This document shows, piece after piece, positions 54,815-64,000 of a stretch of 64,000 nt of DNA; positions within the stretch are counted from its first letter, which is position 1; each line of letters opens with the position of its first letter. Made by a program: the position numbers and the translations under genes. The notes under the pieces are model-generated. The model searched no databases. It had not been told where the DNA came from and saw only the letters and a program-made list of their open reading frames with translations. The stretch covers positions 19,654,001 through 19,718,000 of the forward strand of contig NC_053183.1 of assembly GCF_905163445.1 (NCBI RefSeq), in the 5' to 3' direction. The stretch comes from Pararge aegeria (taxonomy: Eukaryota; Arthropoda; Insecta; Lepidoptera; Nymphalidae).

Positions 54815-55370
54815 TATATATTTATACATTATAGTTAACATTTGGTATTTATACTATATCTGTGCATGTGTATGTATTGTATATCTGTATTTTTTAAATG
54901 CATATAAAAATTCTGAACAAATCTGTAAAGAAAAGGCGTCGAATAGCAAAGAAGAGACGTGCACAAAACAAATAAAAGTGATTTTTAAATAAAACCTTCA
55001 AAAGTCACAAAGAGTGAAAGTATTAATATTATATTCTGTTTATGTACGTTTTATAAAGTTTGATTGCCGCTACAGGTATTGACTTATACCACAGCCACTC
55101 ATGTATAATTCATGCTCTGCTAGTTTCAATTTTACAGGTAAAGGCTGCGTGTTACATAAGTGTTGTCAGCACAGTTAGGTGTTGTAGTTACAGATTAGTT
55201 TAACTGCTTAATTACGCGAACTGCTTAATTTGCAGGATCTAAAGTTAGGAAACTGTTTCTAAAGGATTTGATGTTATTATACAGTTTTTGGTAGCGGTAA
55301 TAGCACATTGGATAAGAGCTCGACTTCGACAGCTCGTTTTATTGCAATTTGTTAAGTTTATTTTAGTTGT
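54815..55370. other. intergenic, no feature seen
   Basis: AT-rich. No supportable gene or repeat. Confidence 0.4.
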
Positions 55371-55575
55371 AATGGAAGAGCGGAGTCTTCTGACACAGGG
55401 TTAGTAATAATATACCATTTACTAAATCCCATCTCGGAAAACAAGCGCCTATTATACGTATTCGTGCGAAATATAACGAGTTATCTAAAAAGATACCTGG
55501 CATCGATATCTTCCATGACTCACCCACAGCTTTTAGAAAAAAACTCACCGAACACTTATCGGTGAGTTAAATTTT
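55371..55575 (+). pseudogene. LINE C-terminal tip, unassigned family
   Basis: Encodes SHLGKQAPIIRIRAKYNELS and KKIPGIDIFHDSPTAFRKKL, then TEHLSVS and a stop. The pattern of RIRAKYNELS followed by a short FRKKLTEHL tail is that of LINE protein ends. Confidence 0.6.
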
Positions 55576-55884
55576 GTGTTAATTTTTTTGCAAATTAAGT
55601 TTATAAGACGCTTTGTCAATGCTATGTGCACTTGTCATTGACGTGCATAACCATCCATGTGTTTGTGTGTGTGTTGTATGTTTCTATGTTTAAAAAACGT
55701 GTAATATGCATGTTGTTAGTGCTCTTAAATAAATAAATAAATAATACCGTCTTCAGCGATATATAGATACCACTTTGTACCTTACCTAAATAAACATTTT
55801 TTTTTATTGTCACCTACATACATAAAGGCAACCATGAACCAATCTGCTAGCCGGCGCGTCGAAGTTATTCATTGCAAAATTTAA

Positions 55885-55999
55885 ATGTATGATTCGGTAG
55901 GAGCTAGACTTCATTTTCGGGGGCCCGAGTTCGAATCCCAGCACCTCTAACTTTTGTAAGTTATGTGCGTTTTAAGTAATTAAAATATCACTTGCTTCG
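55885..55999 (+). repeat. SINE family 3, 5' part
   Basis: A tRNA-like head with B box CCCGAGTTCGAATCCCAGC, followed by CACCTCTAACTTTTGTAAGT and a block reading GCGTTTTAAGTAATTAAAA. It is cut at GACGGTG, where LINE family A starts. Confidence 0.8.
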
Positions 56000-56300
56000 A
56001 CGGTGCATAAGTTTAAAGAATTTGTTAAAACACATTTATTACAGCGAGGTTACTATGCAATTGATGAATTTCTTAATGACAAGGTTGCTTGGAAGCATCC
56101 AGCTCTCACAAGATAGAAAAATGAATGTTAAAATGTAAAATGTAAATTGTTGATGTTGGGAAAGTACAACTGCTGAGTTTCTTGCCGGCTTCTTCTCGGT
56201 AGAATCTGCCTTCCGAACCGGTGGTAGAGTCACTACAAACAGACAGACTTGACGTTTCAAAAGTGCTTATATTAGGCCTGCTTGAAATAAATAAAATAAA
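56000..56300 (+). repeat. LINE family A, C-terminal tip and 3' end
   Basis: Starts CATAAGTTTAAAGAATTTGT inside the coding end, ends KVAWKHPALTR (with a short in-frame deletion relative to other copies), and continues with the standard 3' untranslated blocks to CTTGAAATAAATAAA. Confidence 0.85.
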
Positions 56301-56337
56301 TATTTAAACTTATCAAAATTAAGCTTAATTTTATAAT

Positions 56338-56514
56338 CATTCATACGAAATATTACATGCTTGCGACAAAGGGTTGAGACTTGATTTGAGGGAACAATTA
56401 GAAATTATTAAACATAGGAATGGGAGGTTCGAATTACTAAACGAACAAATAAATTTATCAACTTCACCTCTATTGAACATATTCAGAGGCACTAATGAGG
56501 TGGGAGGGGCTTAG
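56338..56514 (+). pseudogene. Penelope-like protein C-terminus
   Basis: 58 codons reading HSYEILHACDKGLRLDLREQ, LEIIKHRNGRFELLNEQINL and STSPLLNIFRGTNEVGGA, followed by TAG. The pattern LEI..H....LLNEQ followed by SPLLNIF resembles the tail of Penelope-like proteins after the GIY-YIG nuclease. The GIY-YIG nuclease and reverse transcriptase themselves are absent. Confidence 0.65.
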
Positions 56515-56544
56515 ATAGATTAGGTGGGGTAGGTGGGGGTCAGA

Positions 56545-56560
56545 AAGGTATAAAAGGCGA
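56545..56560 (+). promoter_or_regulatory. TATA-like box in the Penelope-like repeat
   Basis: TATAAAA at 56549-56555, about 60 bases before the hammerhead core, is placed where a promoter for transcription of the terminal repeat would lie. The copy at 47474 starts after this position and so lacks it. Confidence 0.5.
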
Positions 56561-56605
56561 CACATTTGGCGAATTTTTCACTTAACAATTATTCATTGTA
56601 AAGTC

Positions 56606-56657
56606 AACATCTCCTGATGATGCTCCGGTATCGGAGCGAAACGTGCGTAGAGGGTAT
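56606..56657 (+). ncRNA. hammerhead-ribozyme-like motif, copy 1
   Basis: CTGATGA at 56614-56620, an extra T, GCTCCG, the loop GTAT, CGGAGC, then GAAAC and CGTGCGTA, with cleavage expected after the A at 56649. Stem II is identical to copy 2 and only the loop differs (GTAT against GTTT), so variation falls in the loop and not the stem. Confidence 0.65.
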
Positions 56658-56819
56658 ATTGCCGAAGATCTGTTTGGTGTGGGGTATAAGGATTGAAGAA
56701 ATTATAAATTACACCACACAGATTCTCCTGCTTTTCGCGGAGTATAGCAAATTAAGCTTTATTTTGATAATATATCATGGATTTCCGCAAAGTAACGCCT
56801 GCTTCTATCCAAATATTTA

Positions 56820-57305
56820 AACATTAGAAGTAAGAATAAACTTACAGTGCAATATACTAGGTTACATAAAATTCATAATTCGTTTAAAGGAAATTGCATA
56901 CAATTCTACAATAAACTACCAATTGTCATCTTGGAGATATCTCTTAAAAAGTTCAAAGTTTGTATTAAACGGAAGCTTATAGAAAAGTCCTATTATAGTA
57001 TAAAGGACTACGTAAACGATAAAAAAGCTTGGGTGTAAATTATTGCTCTAACCAGGTTGCTCTTCTAATGATTTAATAGACATTGTAATATTGTTAAAAC
57101 CAAAAAAAAAACACCCGGCTAAGTTTGTTGTGGGCTTCTTCTTAGACCAGGACGCGTTTGGAACCCTCGTAGCTTTAGTTTTAAGTTTACGAATGTGGTT
57201 ATCGCCATCATCTCACTACCGTGTAATTCTTATGTACGCTTCAAAAGTGCCACCTATGGGCCTACTTGAATAAAGATATTTTTACCTTGAATTTGACTTT
57301 AAATG
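56820..57305 (+). pseudogene. LINE family B, C-terminal end and 3' end
   Basis: Encodes NKLTVQYTRLHKIHNSFKGN, QFYNKLPIVILEISLKKFKV and EKSYYSIKDYVNDKKAWV, with the stop at 57038. The 3' untranslated region has CCGGCTAAGTTTGTTGTGGG and ends in a TTTGAC-type tail. It is 5'-truncated and joined directly to the Penelope-like element. Confidence 0.85.
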
Positions 57306-57324
57306 AATTTTGAATGTTGAATTT

Positions 57325-57455
57325 TGGTGAAGGAACGTCGTGAGGAAACCTGCATGCCGGAGAGTTCTACATAATGTTCTTATGGTGGACTCCACAACCA
57401 ATCCGCACTCTTATGAGGAGGCCCGTGTCCTGCAGTGGGCCGGTAATGGTTCAAT
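57325..57455 (+). repeat. SINE family 3, 3' part
   Basis: AAACCTGCATGCCGGAGAG, ATGTTCTTATGGTGGACTCC, and CCTGCAGTGGGCCGGTAATGG in family order. Confidence 0.8.
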
Positions 57456-58165
57456 ATACTGAAGGTTAACACGGACGCCTCCAGGACACAAAGCGGCACT
57501 TAAGTAGGACTGTAGGACGAGTTCCTTGTATGCCCTGCGAAGTACCTATTGCTCTTTGTTCAGGCGATAGTTTTCCATTTACATTCAAATACGCTATCTG
57601 CTTGGTCTGTGAACTATTACAAATAACAGAAAAGAAAAAAGAATACAAACCTTACTTCAACGGGTACATACCACGATAATATTTTTGGATTTTTCGACCA
57701 AATTGCATGAATCGTGGTTCATGATGGGACGTGGTGGTTATCGTGGTACCCATTGAACTTTATTTAAGAAATCTTGATTAACCACAAACATCTTAGTTTA
57801 ATATCTTTAGCATTATAAAGCTGCAATAGACCCTTTGCGCTTGATGGGAACGTTACAAACAAAAGATTTCAAAATATAACGCACCAGATCTTTCCAGAAT
57901 GTAAGTGAATCCAACCTCGAAAGCAACAAACAAAATCGAATTAGGTAGAAAGTAATATTTTATTCCTTTCGGCAAGCGTTTTCATGATTTACATTTTTAC
58001 TTATAATAGAAAACCAATTTGGCTTTCTGAAAATATTCCTAAATTTATGTACAGCTTTGAGACATTTTCCTCTTAAGAATTTATGCCTGAATAAATTTTC
58101 TTTTAGCCTGTCTGGGTCTGGACTTAATAGCAGTCATGCAGCGATATGCAGGAATTTATTTTAAC
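57456..58165. other. intergenic, no gene supported
   Basis: AT-rich. No recognised feature. Confidence 0.4.
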
Positions 58166-58169
58166 TTAC

Positions 58170-58440
58170 CTTAATATTTATTTATTTATTTATACACTTT
58201 ATTTGTAAACCACAAATAGTAAAAAAAAAAACAATGGACACAACAAAAATAAACTTAAAAAAGTAGGATACAAAGGGCGGCCTTATCGCTTAGTAGCGAT
58301 CTCTTCCAGGCAACCTTAGGATTAGGAAAACCAAGGGAAACCGTTTGGTGGGGTGTATTATTATTATATACATACTTACGAACAATTACACACTAATACT
58401 TATCAAGATTACACACATAAAATATTAATAATAATGCAAT
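58170..58440 (-). repeat. LINE 3' end, 'GCGGCCTTATCGCT' family
   Basis: Left end ATTTATTTATTTATACACTT, then GGGCGGCCTTATCGCTTAGT and TCTCTTCCAGGCAACCTTAGG, the same order as at 3005-3330. Confidence 0.75.
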
Positions 58441-58719
58441 AAAATATACGAAGAAACAAATTAAGGTGCGTTATTATAAGACAGTGGCTCCCGTGCTTGG
58501 GTGAGCACGAAGCGTCAGTCCCGGTTCTTATCACTAACAAATACCTTTGTAATTTTTTTATTGAATCACAAGTTTGCAATTCACTACATACAATCAAACA
58601 ATTATACAATCTCACTTGGTGTTAAATCAAGATGCATATATTACATATAGCAAGCTAACTTGTTATAGAAAACCCATATCGCTAATTGGGTTGCAGCATC
58701 GTACCGGCACGCTTAACCG

Positions 58720-58790
58720 CTTGGTGGCTATTCTTTGTCAGAAGAATGGTAATTAGCCATGGCCGACGCCTACAAGCAGGTCAAACTAGA
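58720..58790 (-). repeat. SINE family 2, decayed 3' scrap
   Basis: CGCTTGGTGGCTATTCTTTG, then TGGTAATTAGCCATGGCC and GCAGGTCAAACTAGAG, correspond to the minus-strand 3' side of family 2. It abuts a LINE coding remnant. Confidence 0.45.
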
Positions 58791-58839
58791 GATAAATCAG
58801 GAATTCCGTTGCATCAAGAAGGTGTGTGGTGGGTCTATG

Positions 58840-59258
58840 CTTTAAAAAATACTTGCATGAGGGTAAGTTTCTTAGATTCGATGGATCGTCGCGCCAGGAG
58901 AATTAAAGGCGACAATTCGTTAACACAGGCGAAACTACATAGTCTCCAGCACCGACGCAATGTTGCCTGTTTATCGGTTTTTTACCGGATATACTTCGGT
59001 GAGTGTGCTCAGGAACTTCACAATCTTGTTCCTCCTTCCCCGTTCTACTACAGAACAGTGAGACACCGTGAGCATTGGCATCCTTATGTGGTTGATATTC
59101 CATCAATATACACGAAACGTTTTTTATCCACGTTTCTGATACGTGCCGCTAAGTTGTGGAACGCCCTCCCGGCAACTGTGTTACCTGCCACGTATTATTT
59201 GAGTACCTTCAAGGCTAGACTGAATAGGCTTTTTCTAGGCCAGCGTACTCCAACCTAG
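58840..59258 (+). pseudogene. LINE C-terminal fragment (RAAKLWNALP type)
   Basis: An open 3' half frame encodes SMDRRARRIKGDNSLTQAKL, LHSLQHRRNVACLSVFYRIY and IRAAKLWNALPATVLPATYY, ending LNRLFLGQRTPT with a stop. This is the end of a jockey/CR1-type LINE protein distinct from A, B and C. Reverse transcriptase motifs lie upstream and are absent. Confidence 0.82.
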
Positions 59259-59389
59259 ACCTCATCATTGCTTTCTGACGGGCATGATGGTCGTCAAGCG
59301 CTGGCCTATCGTTAATAAAAAAAAGTAGTTTCAGTGGTTAGGACTTCGGCTTCAGATTTTGGCGGTCTATATTGCTCCATAATTTTCTC

Positions 59390-59492
59390 AAAACGGACCT
59401 GGCCAGCATTGTGTAGTACGGCCTAAACCCTTCTCAGTCTGAAAAGAGACCTGTATATCCCCGTAGTGGGCCGGTAATGGGTCGAGAATCAT
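59390..59492 (+). repeat. SINE family 3, 3' piece
   Basis: CTGGCCAGCATTGTGTAGTA, CCCTTCTCAGTCTGAAAAGAG and GTAGTGGGCCGGTAATGGGT match the family 3 end. Confidence 0.7.
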
Positions 59493-59721
59493 GAAGCTTA
59501 TGAATTCATTAAATACGGAATAACCATTTAAAACCTTTGTAGAATATTCGTTAATTAAATTAAAGAAAAGTTTACACTTAAACGGCATTCTAATTTCGCA
59601 GAGCTCATTCTATTACATTATTCGATTGAAAGTCTGTCACTTCTGCAATATTGCCACTTTTATTGTTTTTTAAACGTTTAGTTCTGTAGTTTTAAACATA
59701 CTGACCTTACGTTTTATAGAT

Positions 59722-59860
59722 GAATAAATATAATAAATATACTACGACAATACACACATCGCCATCTAGCCCCAAAGTAAGCGTAGCTTGTGTTATGGGT
59801 ACTTAGATAGCTGTTAAATATTTTTTTTATGAATATAATACATATAAATACTTATATGAG
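59722..59860 (-). repeat. SINE family 1, headless
   Basis: Minus-strand body and tail only: CGCCATCTAGCCCCAAAGTA followed by AGCGTAGCTTGTGTTATGGG. It is cut before the tRNA-like head. Confidence 0.85.
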
Positions 59861-60214
59861 ATGTCATCATCGTCCTCATATCAACCCATTATCGGTGCAT
59901 TATCTGTTCGGAATATATCTTATAATTCCTGTTTTTTTGCTAAAATACTAATGAAAAAGCTAAAGTGCTCGAATTAATAGATAAATTTTGGATTAAGGCT
60001 CATATTAGTTGTGAACTCATATGAATCCATTAAGAATAAAAAAATATGACCAAATATCTATAGAAACAGTAAAGCAGGGTGTCCAGTCCACACCATGCTA
60101 TTGAGCTTCGATATTCGGGGTATTCGATATAGGGGATGAAAGTTCGGAAACTAATGAAAAGTTGTAAAGAATCGCTTTAATCGCTATATATACTAATATA
60201 TACTAATGTCATTA

Positions 60215-60475
60215 AGAAATTTATCAATAGTATAGACGATGTATTAACTGTGTTTTTAAACATTCTTTAAACTTGTGGAATGATAAATCTAATATTACCT
60301 TGAGAATCATGATATAAAAGCATATACTCAGCTTCACAAAGGTTTTCTGTACTTTCCTGAGAAGATATGCTGATGTCACTAATTTATGCTGATGACCGTT
60401 TCTAGTAAGTCGATTGTTTATATCCACTTTATTTTTTGTAAAGATTAATATTTTGTTTTACAAAGATTAAATTGT
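60215..60475 (-). pseudogene. LINE family A, coding scrap 1
   Basis: The minus-strand frame of 67 codons contains MDINNRLTRNGHQHKLVTSA and RKVQKTFVKLSICFYIMILK, a diverged piece of the family A C-terminus. It has no 3' untranslated region. Confidence 0.75.
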
Positions 60476-60489
60476 TATTATAATGATGA

Positions 60490-60855
60490 TTATGACTATG
60501 ACTCTACCCAGAAGAGACAACAAGAAACTCAGTAGTTGCTCTTTCCCAAAGAATTATTTACAATCATTTATCTATCTTGCGCGAGATGAGAGCAAAGCTG
60601 GCCGACTAGCTGTTCAACGTACCTTTTCATTAAGTATTTGATGAAATGGATAGTAACCTCGCTGTATTAGATGTGCTTCCTTTGTTTGCTTTGGTAGGTC
60701 CAGAATTACCTCAGGAATAATTATGTAAAAGACTTCTGCACGTTTTGCAGACGGTATGCAGATATCACTAATTTATTTCCATTTCTGGTAAGTCTATTGT
60801 ACATATCAGCTTTTTGTTTATAAAGATTTGTATTTTGTCTGACAGATTGCAGTGA
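60490..60855 (-). pseudogene. LINE family A, coding scrap 2 with partial 3' end
   Basis: Minus-strand 3' untranslated blocks (CCCAGAAGAGACAACAAGAA) and codons up to RLRNVQKSF equivalents, with many changes. It repeats part of the same region as 60215-60475, so this is a second degenerate copy in tandem. Confidence 0.65.
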
Positions 60856-61261
60856 TCTTGGTCACCAATGTAATTATAATAATAGCAGTAAAACATGAAA
60901 GATAATTTTATAGATATCGTATCGAAAGATAAATTATAACAATATCGTGTCGGATAATGCAAACAGTCTCCACGATCACAATTATGATAAAATATTTTGT
61001 TGAAATTAAAATTCTGTCCTTCGCCTTTTTTCTAAGAGCTCCAACGTAATAACATCTTCAGAGAACTTTATTCAATTAGTAAATTTTTTGCGCTCTTTTA
61101 GCGCCTGTTGGACTGACAAAGCAAGCATTAGGTATATAGCCGACTATTCTTCAAGATCTAAGAGTGAGTGAGTGAGTCTTCAAGAGAGTGTTTCTCTCTA
61201 TTTGTCCTTTATTTTCCTAACTGTGTAGTGGTGTACAAATAAAGAGTTTAAATTAATAAAT

Positions 61262-61370
61262 AAATAAGATAGTAGCAGTATTGGAGCTTTGTTTGACAGA
61301 GCTTATCCGCGAAAGTACTACCGCTATGCTTATTTCTGCTACCAAACAGTATTGCTGTATTCCGTTCCGT
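61262..61370 (-). repeat. dispersed repeat shared with 18020-18150 and 48040-48250
   Basis: GAGCTTATCCGCGAAAGTAC, then CTTATTTCTGCTACCAAACAG and TATTGCTGTATTCCG, in the same order as the other two copies. Confidence 0.6.
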
Positions 61371-61484
61371 TGAGTACACTGATAAATGAGAAGTTAAAAT
61401 TTTACAATTAGCTGAACATAACAAACAAATGACAAAGTTCAAATACATACACTCACACGCACACAAGTCAAAGTCAAAGTCAAA

Positions 61485-61790
61485 TATTTCTTTATTCAAA
61501 TAGGCACATAGATGGCACTTTTAATGTGTACATTACATGTAAAATATGACATAGAAGTGAGTTGACGGCGATAACTAAATTCGTCAACTTAAAACTAAAG
61601 CTATGAGGAAGGTGGTCTAAGAAGAAGCAACAACAAACTTAGCCGGTTGTTATTTTTTTTTTCGTTATCACCATCTCACATTGTCATTTAAAACTATTAA
61701 AGAAGCAACCTGGTTAGAGCAATAATTTACACCCAAGAATTTTTATCGTTGACGTAGTCCTTAAAACTATAATAGGACTTTTCTATAAAA
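61485..61790 (-). pseudogene. LINE family B 3' end, left part of a nested pair
   Basis: Begins with a tail of AAAGTC repeats, then TTTCTTTATTCAAATAGGC, the 3' untranslated region with CAACTTAAAACTAAAGC, and the final codons EKSYYSFKDYVNDKNSW on the minus strand. The coding sequence is cut at TATA, where LINE family A starts. Confidence 0.85.
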
Positions 61791-63003
61791 ATTCAAATTC
61801 AAAATTCATATATTTCAAGTAGGCCTAATATAAGCACTTTTGAAACGTCAAGTCTGTCTGTTTGTAGTGATTCTACCACCGGTTCGGAAGGCAGATTCTA
61901 CCGAGAAGAAGCCGGCAAGAAACTCAGCAGTTGCTCTTTTCCAACATCAACAATTTACATTTTACATTTTAACATTCATTTTTCTATCTTGTGAGAGCTG
62001 AAAACGGAGCCGGATGCTTCCAAACAACCTTGTCATTAAAAAAATCATCAATTGTATAGTAACCTCGCTGTAATAAATGTGTTTTAACAAATTCTTTAAA
62101 TTTGTGCATTGGCAGGTCCAAAATCACCTTAGGAATCATATTATAAAAGCGTATATTCAATCCCACAAATGACCTCTGTACCTTACTTAGACGATATGCA
62201 GATGACACTAATTTATGACCATTTCTTGTAAGTCGACTGTTTATGTCCACTTTTTGTTTATAAAGACTAATATGTTGTCTTACAAATACTATATTGTTAT
62301 AAGTAAGTATGCCTATTTCTTTAAACTTCTCACGGAGGGATTCGCGTGATTTAAGTTTATATATTGACCGTACAGCTCTTTTCTGCAATATAAATATAGT
62401 TTCGATATTAGCTGCTTTACCCCATAACAAGAATCCATAGGACATAACACTATGAAACTACGCAAAAAAACTAGCCTAGCTATTTCAACGTCAGTAATCT
62501 GTCTAATTTTTCTGACTGCGTAGGCAGCTTAGTTTACCCGCTAGTGAATCTATATGGGCACCCCACTGCAGCTTATTATCCAAGGTCACGCCCAGAAAAA
62601 CTGTGGAAGTCTCTATTTTTAGTGATTCACCATTTATCATTATATTTTTATCAATTTTCTTTACATTTGGTAAGATAAATTCGACACACTTTGTTTTTTT
62701 TGCATTTAAAAGTAAGTTTTTAACCGTAAACCAGTGCGACACATGCGACATAACATGGTTTACTTCGTCAGAGTTATATTTACTCCTATCAGTCTTAAAA
62801 ATTTGAGATGTATCATCTGCAAACAATACAATGTCGCATGTTCCACTGACATGGTACGGTAGATCATTTGTATACATTAAAAATAGAAAGGGACCCAAAA
62901 TCGAGCCTTATGGGACACCCATTGAGGTATTTGAACCCTGAGACTTTGCATCATTTATGCAAACTCTTTGGGTTCTATTGCTGAGATAAGTGGCAACCAA
63001 ATT
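61791..63003 (-). mobile_element. CR1-like LINE (family A) inserted into LINE family B
   Basis: 5'-truncated minus-strand copy. The tail-side AATTCAAATTC units at 61791 lead to a 3' untranslated region and a coding part ending KVVWKHPAPFSALTR. Upstream are YGFLLWGKAANIETIFILQK, a frameshift near 62450-62500, and an RT part with FADDTSQIF and FLGVTLDNKLQW. The 5' end lies at about 63000 in a region equivalent to the RVQR block. One frameshift and stops inactivate it. Confidence 0.88.
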
Positions 63004-63230
63004 ATATAAGCTTACGTTTAATAGAAAATTTGAGCTTTTTCAGAGACATCTCCGAGATATCAACTGGTAATTTATTGTAAAATTGTATACAATTTTCTTT
63101 AAATGAATGACTTATTTTATGTAGTCTAGTATATTGCACTGAAAGTTTATTTTTGCTTCTAATGTTCAAATTATTGCAGTCATTTTTGTATATTAGATAT
63201 ATTTTTGTGAACATAAATTAAATTATCAAA
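63004..63230 (-). pseudogene. LINE family B, right part of the nested pair
   Basis: Encodes on the minus strand NDCNNLNIRSKNKLSVQYTR, HKISHSFKENCIQFYNKLPV and SLKKLKFSIKRKLI, which continues at 61788 downward as the EKSYYS block. The reading frame resumes across the family A insertion. Confidence 0.85.
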
Positions 63231-63494
63231 TATGTATTGGCTATAAACTGTCATTATCTTAACAAACAATTTATCTTTCAATGACTCTCTCGGACACACA
63301 CACGCGCACACACACAACTCTTATTAAACTTAATTGTCACAGTTAAGATTCGATTTGGCTTTATGTTAGTATTAATGGAAACACATGACTTATTGATAGG
63401 TATTTCGTAAGTCTCTTACTATGCCCATCTCAACGATTCTTTGCACCAAAGACATTATTTATTTAGTCTTACCAATTTTTTCCGTTCAGAAATT

Positions 63495-63665
63495 ATTATC
63501 TTATTCGAACTCGCTGGCGCAGCGGTGAGCGCTGAGGTTCCAAGTTCGATTTCCGGCAGGGGTTATTTTGAAATTTGTTATTTCTGACTTTCCTGGGTCT
63601 GGTCTGGTGGGAGGCTTCAGCCTCGGGTAGTGACCACACTAAGACAAAGACGAGCCGCTAAGCTA
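63495..63665 (+). repeat. tRNA-derived SINE, family 2
   Basis: Plus-strand copy. The head is CGCTGGCGCAGCGGTGAGCG, the B-box region AAGTTCGATTTCCGGC, the body CTGGGTCTGGTCTGGTGGG, and the 3' end GACAAAGACGAGCCGCTAAGC. Confidence 0.85.
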
Positions 63666-64000
63666 ATTAGCTTTCCGGTATGATGTTTATAGTGTACTCA
63701 CTCACTATAGTTGTAATTATAATAGTATTATTCAAACACAATAGTACGTAGAATGCTATTTATTGTAAACATTGGTGACTGCATATTGAAATACACAAAA
63801 CTAATTTATCTACCACGTGTTGCTTCTACCGCTGCCAATGCTCAACTGATCCCCGCTCTATTGTGGCGGCCATATTTATTAGACTGTGAATGTCAACAAT
63901 CTAGTCAGTACCGTACAATGTTGCGTAGAAGCCGATTAGGGGTATGGGTTAGATATAACTGCCATACTCCCTAAGCCCGCCCCAGGTTAGCCCGCTAACA

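Larger units (their letters stand above)
56301..56824 (+). mobile_element. Penelope-like element, 5'-truncated
   Basis: About 520 bp. It begins with a short inverted piece of the terminal repeat (TTATCAAAATTAAGCTTAAT), then has a 58-codon coding end, a TATA box, a hammerhead-like motif, the terminal-repeat body, and the 3' extension at 56770-56819, whose inverted form starts the copy at 47474. The order of coding end, terminal repeat and inverted extension matches Penelope-like elements. Confidence 0.85.

Overview
The window looks like nuclear DNA of a lepidopteran (butterfly or moth). It is AT-rich, has spliced genes with GT-AG introns, and carries a typical lepidopteran set of repeats: tRNA-derived SINEs, CR1-like LINEs with hexanucleotide tails, RTE and jockey-like LINE ends, Helitron-like elements inserted between A and T, hAT-type MITEs, one Gypsy LTR element and Penelope-like elements. 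The species cannot be named from this sequence.

Only one host gene is supported: a plus-strand acid sphingomyelinase (SMPD1/ASM family). Nine exons between 29029 and 35497 join in frame into about 622 residues. They hold a saposin-B domain, a metallophosphatase domain with all expected metal ligands, and the cysteine-rich C-terminal domain. The first coding exon (start codon and signal peptide) was not found. Two poly(A) signals follow the stop.

Layout: 1-29 kb is mostly transposon debris. It includes a LINE reverse transcriptase (133-1101), a CR1-like LINE with about 395 intact C-terminal codons (6665-8034), another LINE end (27675-28730), SINEs, two hAT-type palindromic MITEs (12.6 and 20.9 kb), and a decayed Penelope-like element (19.4 kb). 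29-35.5 kb is the sphingomyelinase gene, with an antisense LINE remnant in one intron. 36-50 kb is repeats again: a tail-to-tail SINE pair (41.1-41.6 kb), two related Helitron-like elements (40.5 and 49.5 kb), an RTE fragment split by another LINE, and a 246-bp Penelope-like insertion with a 13-bp target duplication inside a SINE (47.46-47.73 kb). 50.6-54.8 kb is a Gypsy element whose long terminal repeats look identical apart from one 31-bp indel, while its coding interior is wrecked. 55-64 kb holds a 5'-truncated Penelope-like element (56.3-56.8 kb) and a CR1-like LINE inserted inside a second LINE (61.5-63.2 kb).

The most unusual signal is a hammerhead-ribozyme-like motif in the Penelope-like repeats. 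Two copies keep the core CTGATGA, a perfect six-base-pair stem II and GAAAC, and one copy is decayed. Apart from the sphingomyelinase the genes do not form a pathway; the window is a layered record of transposition.
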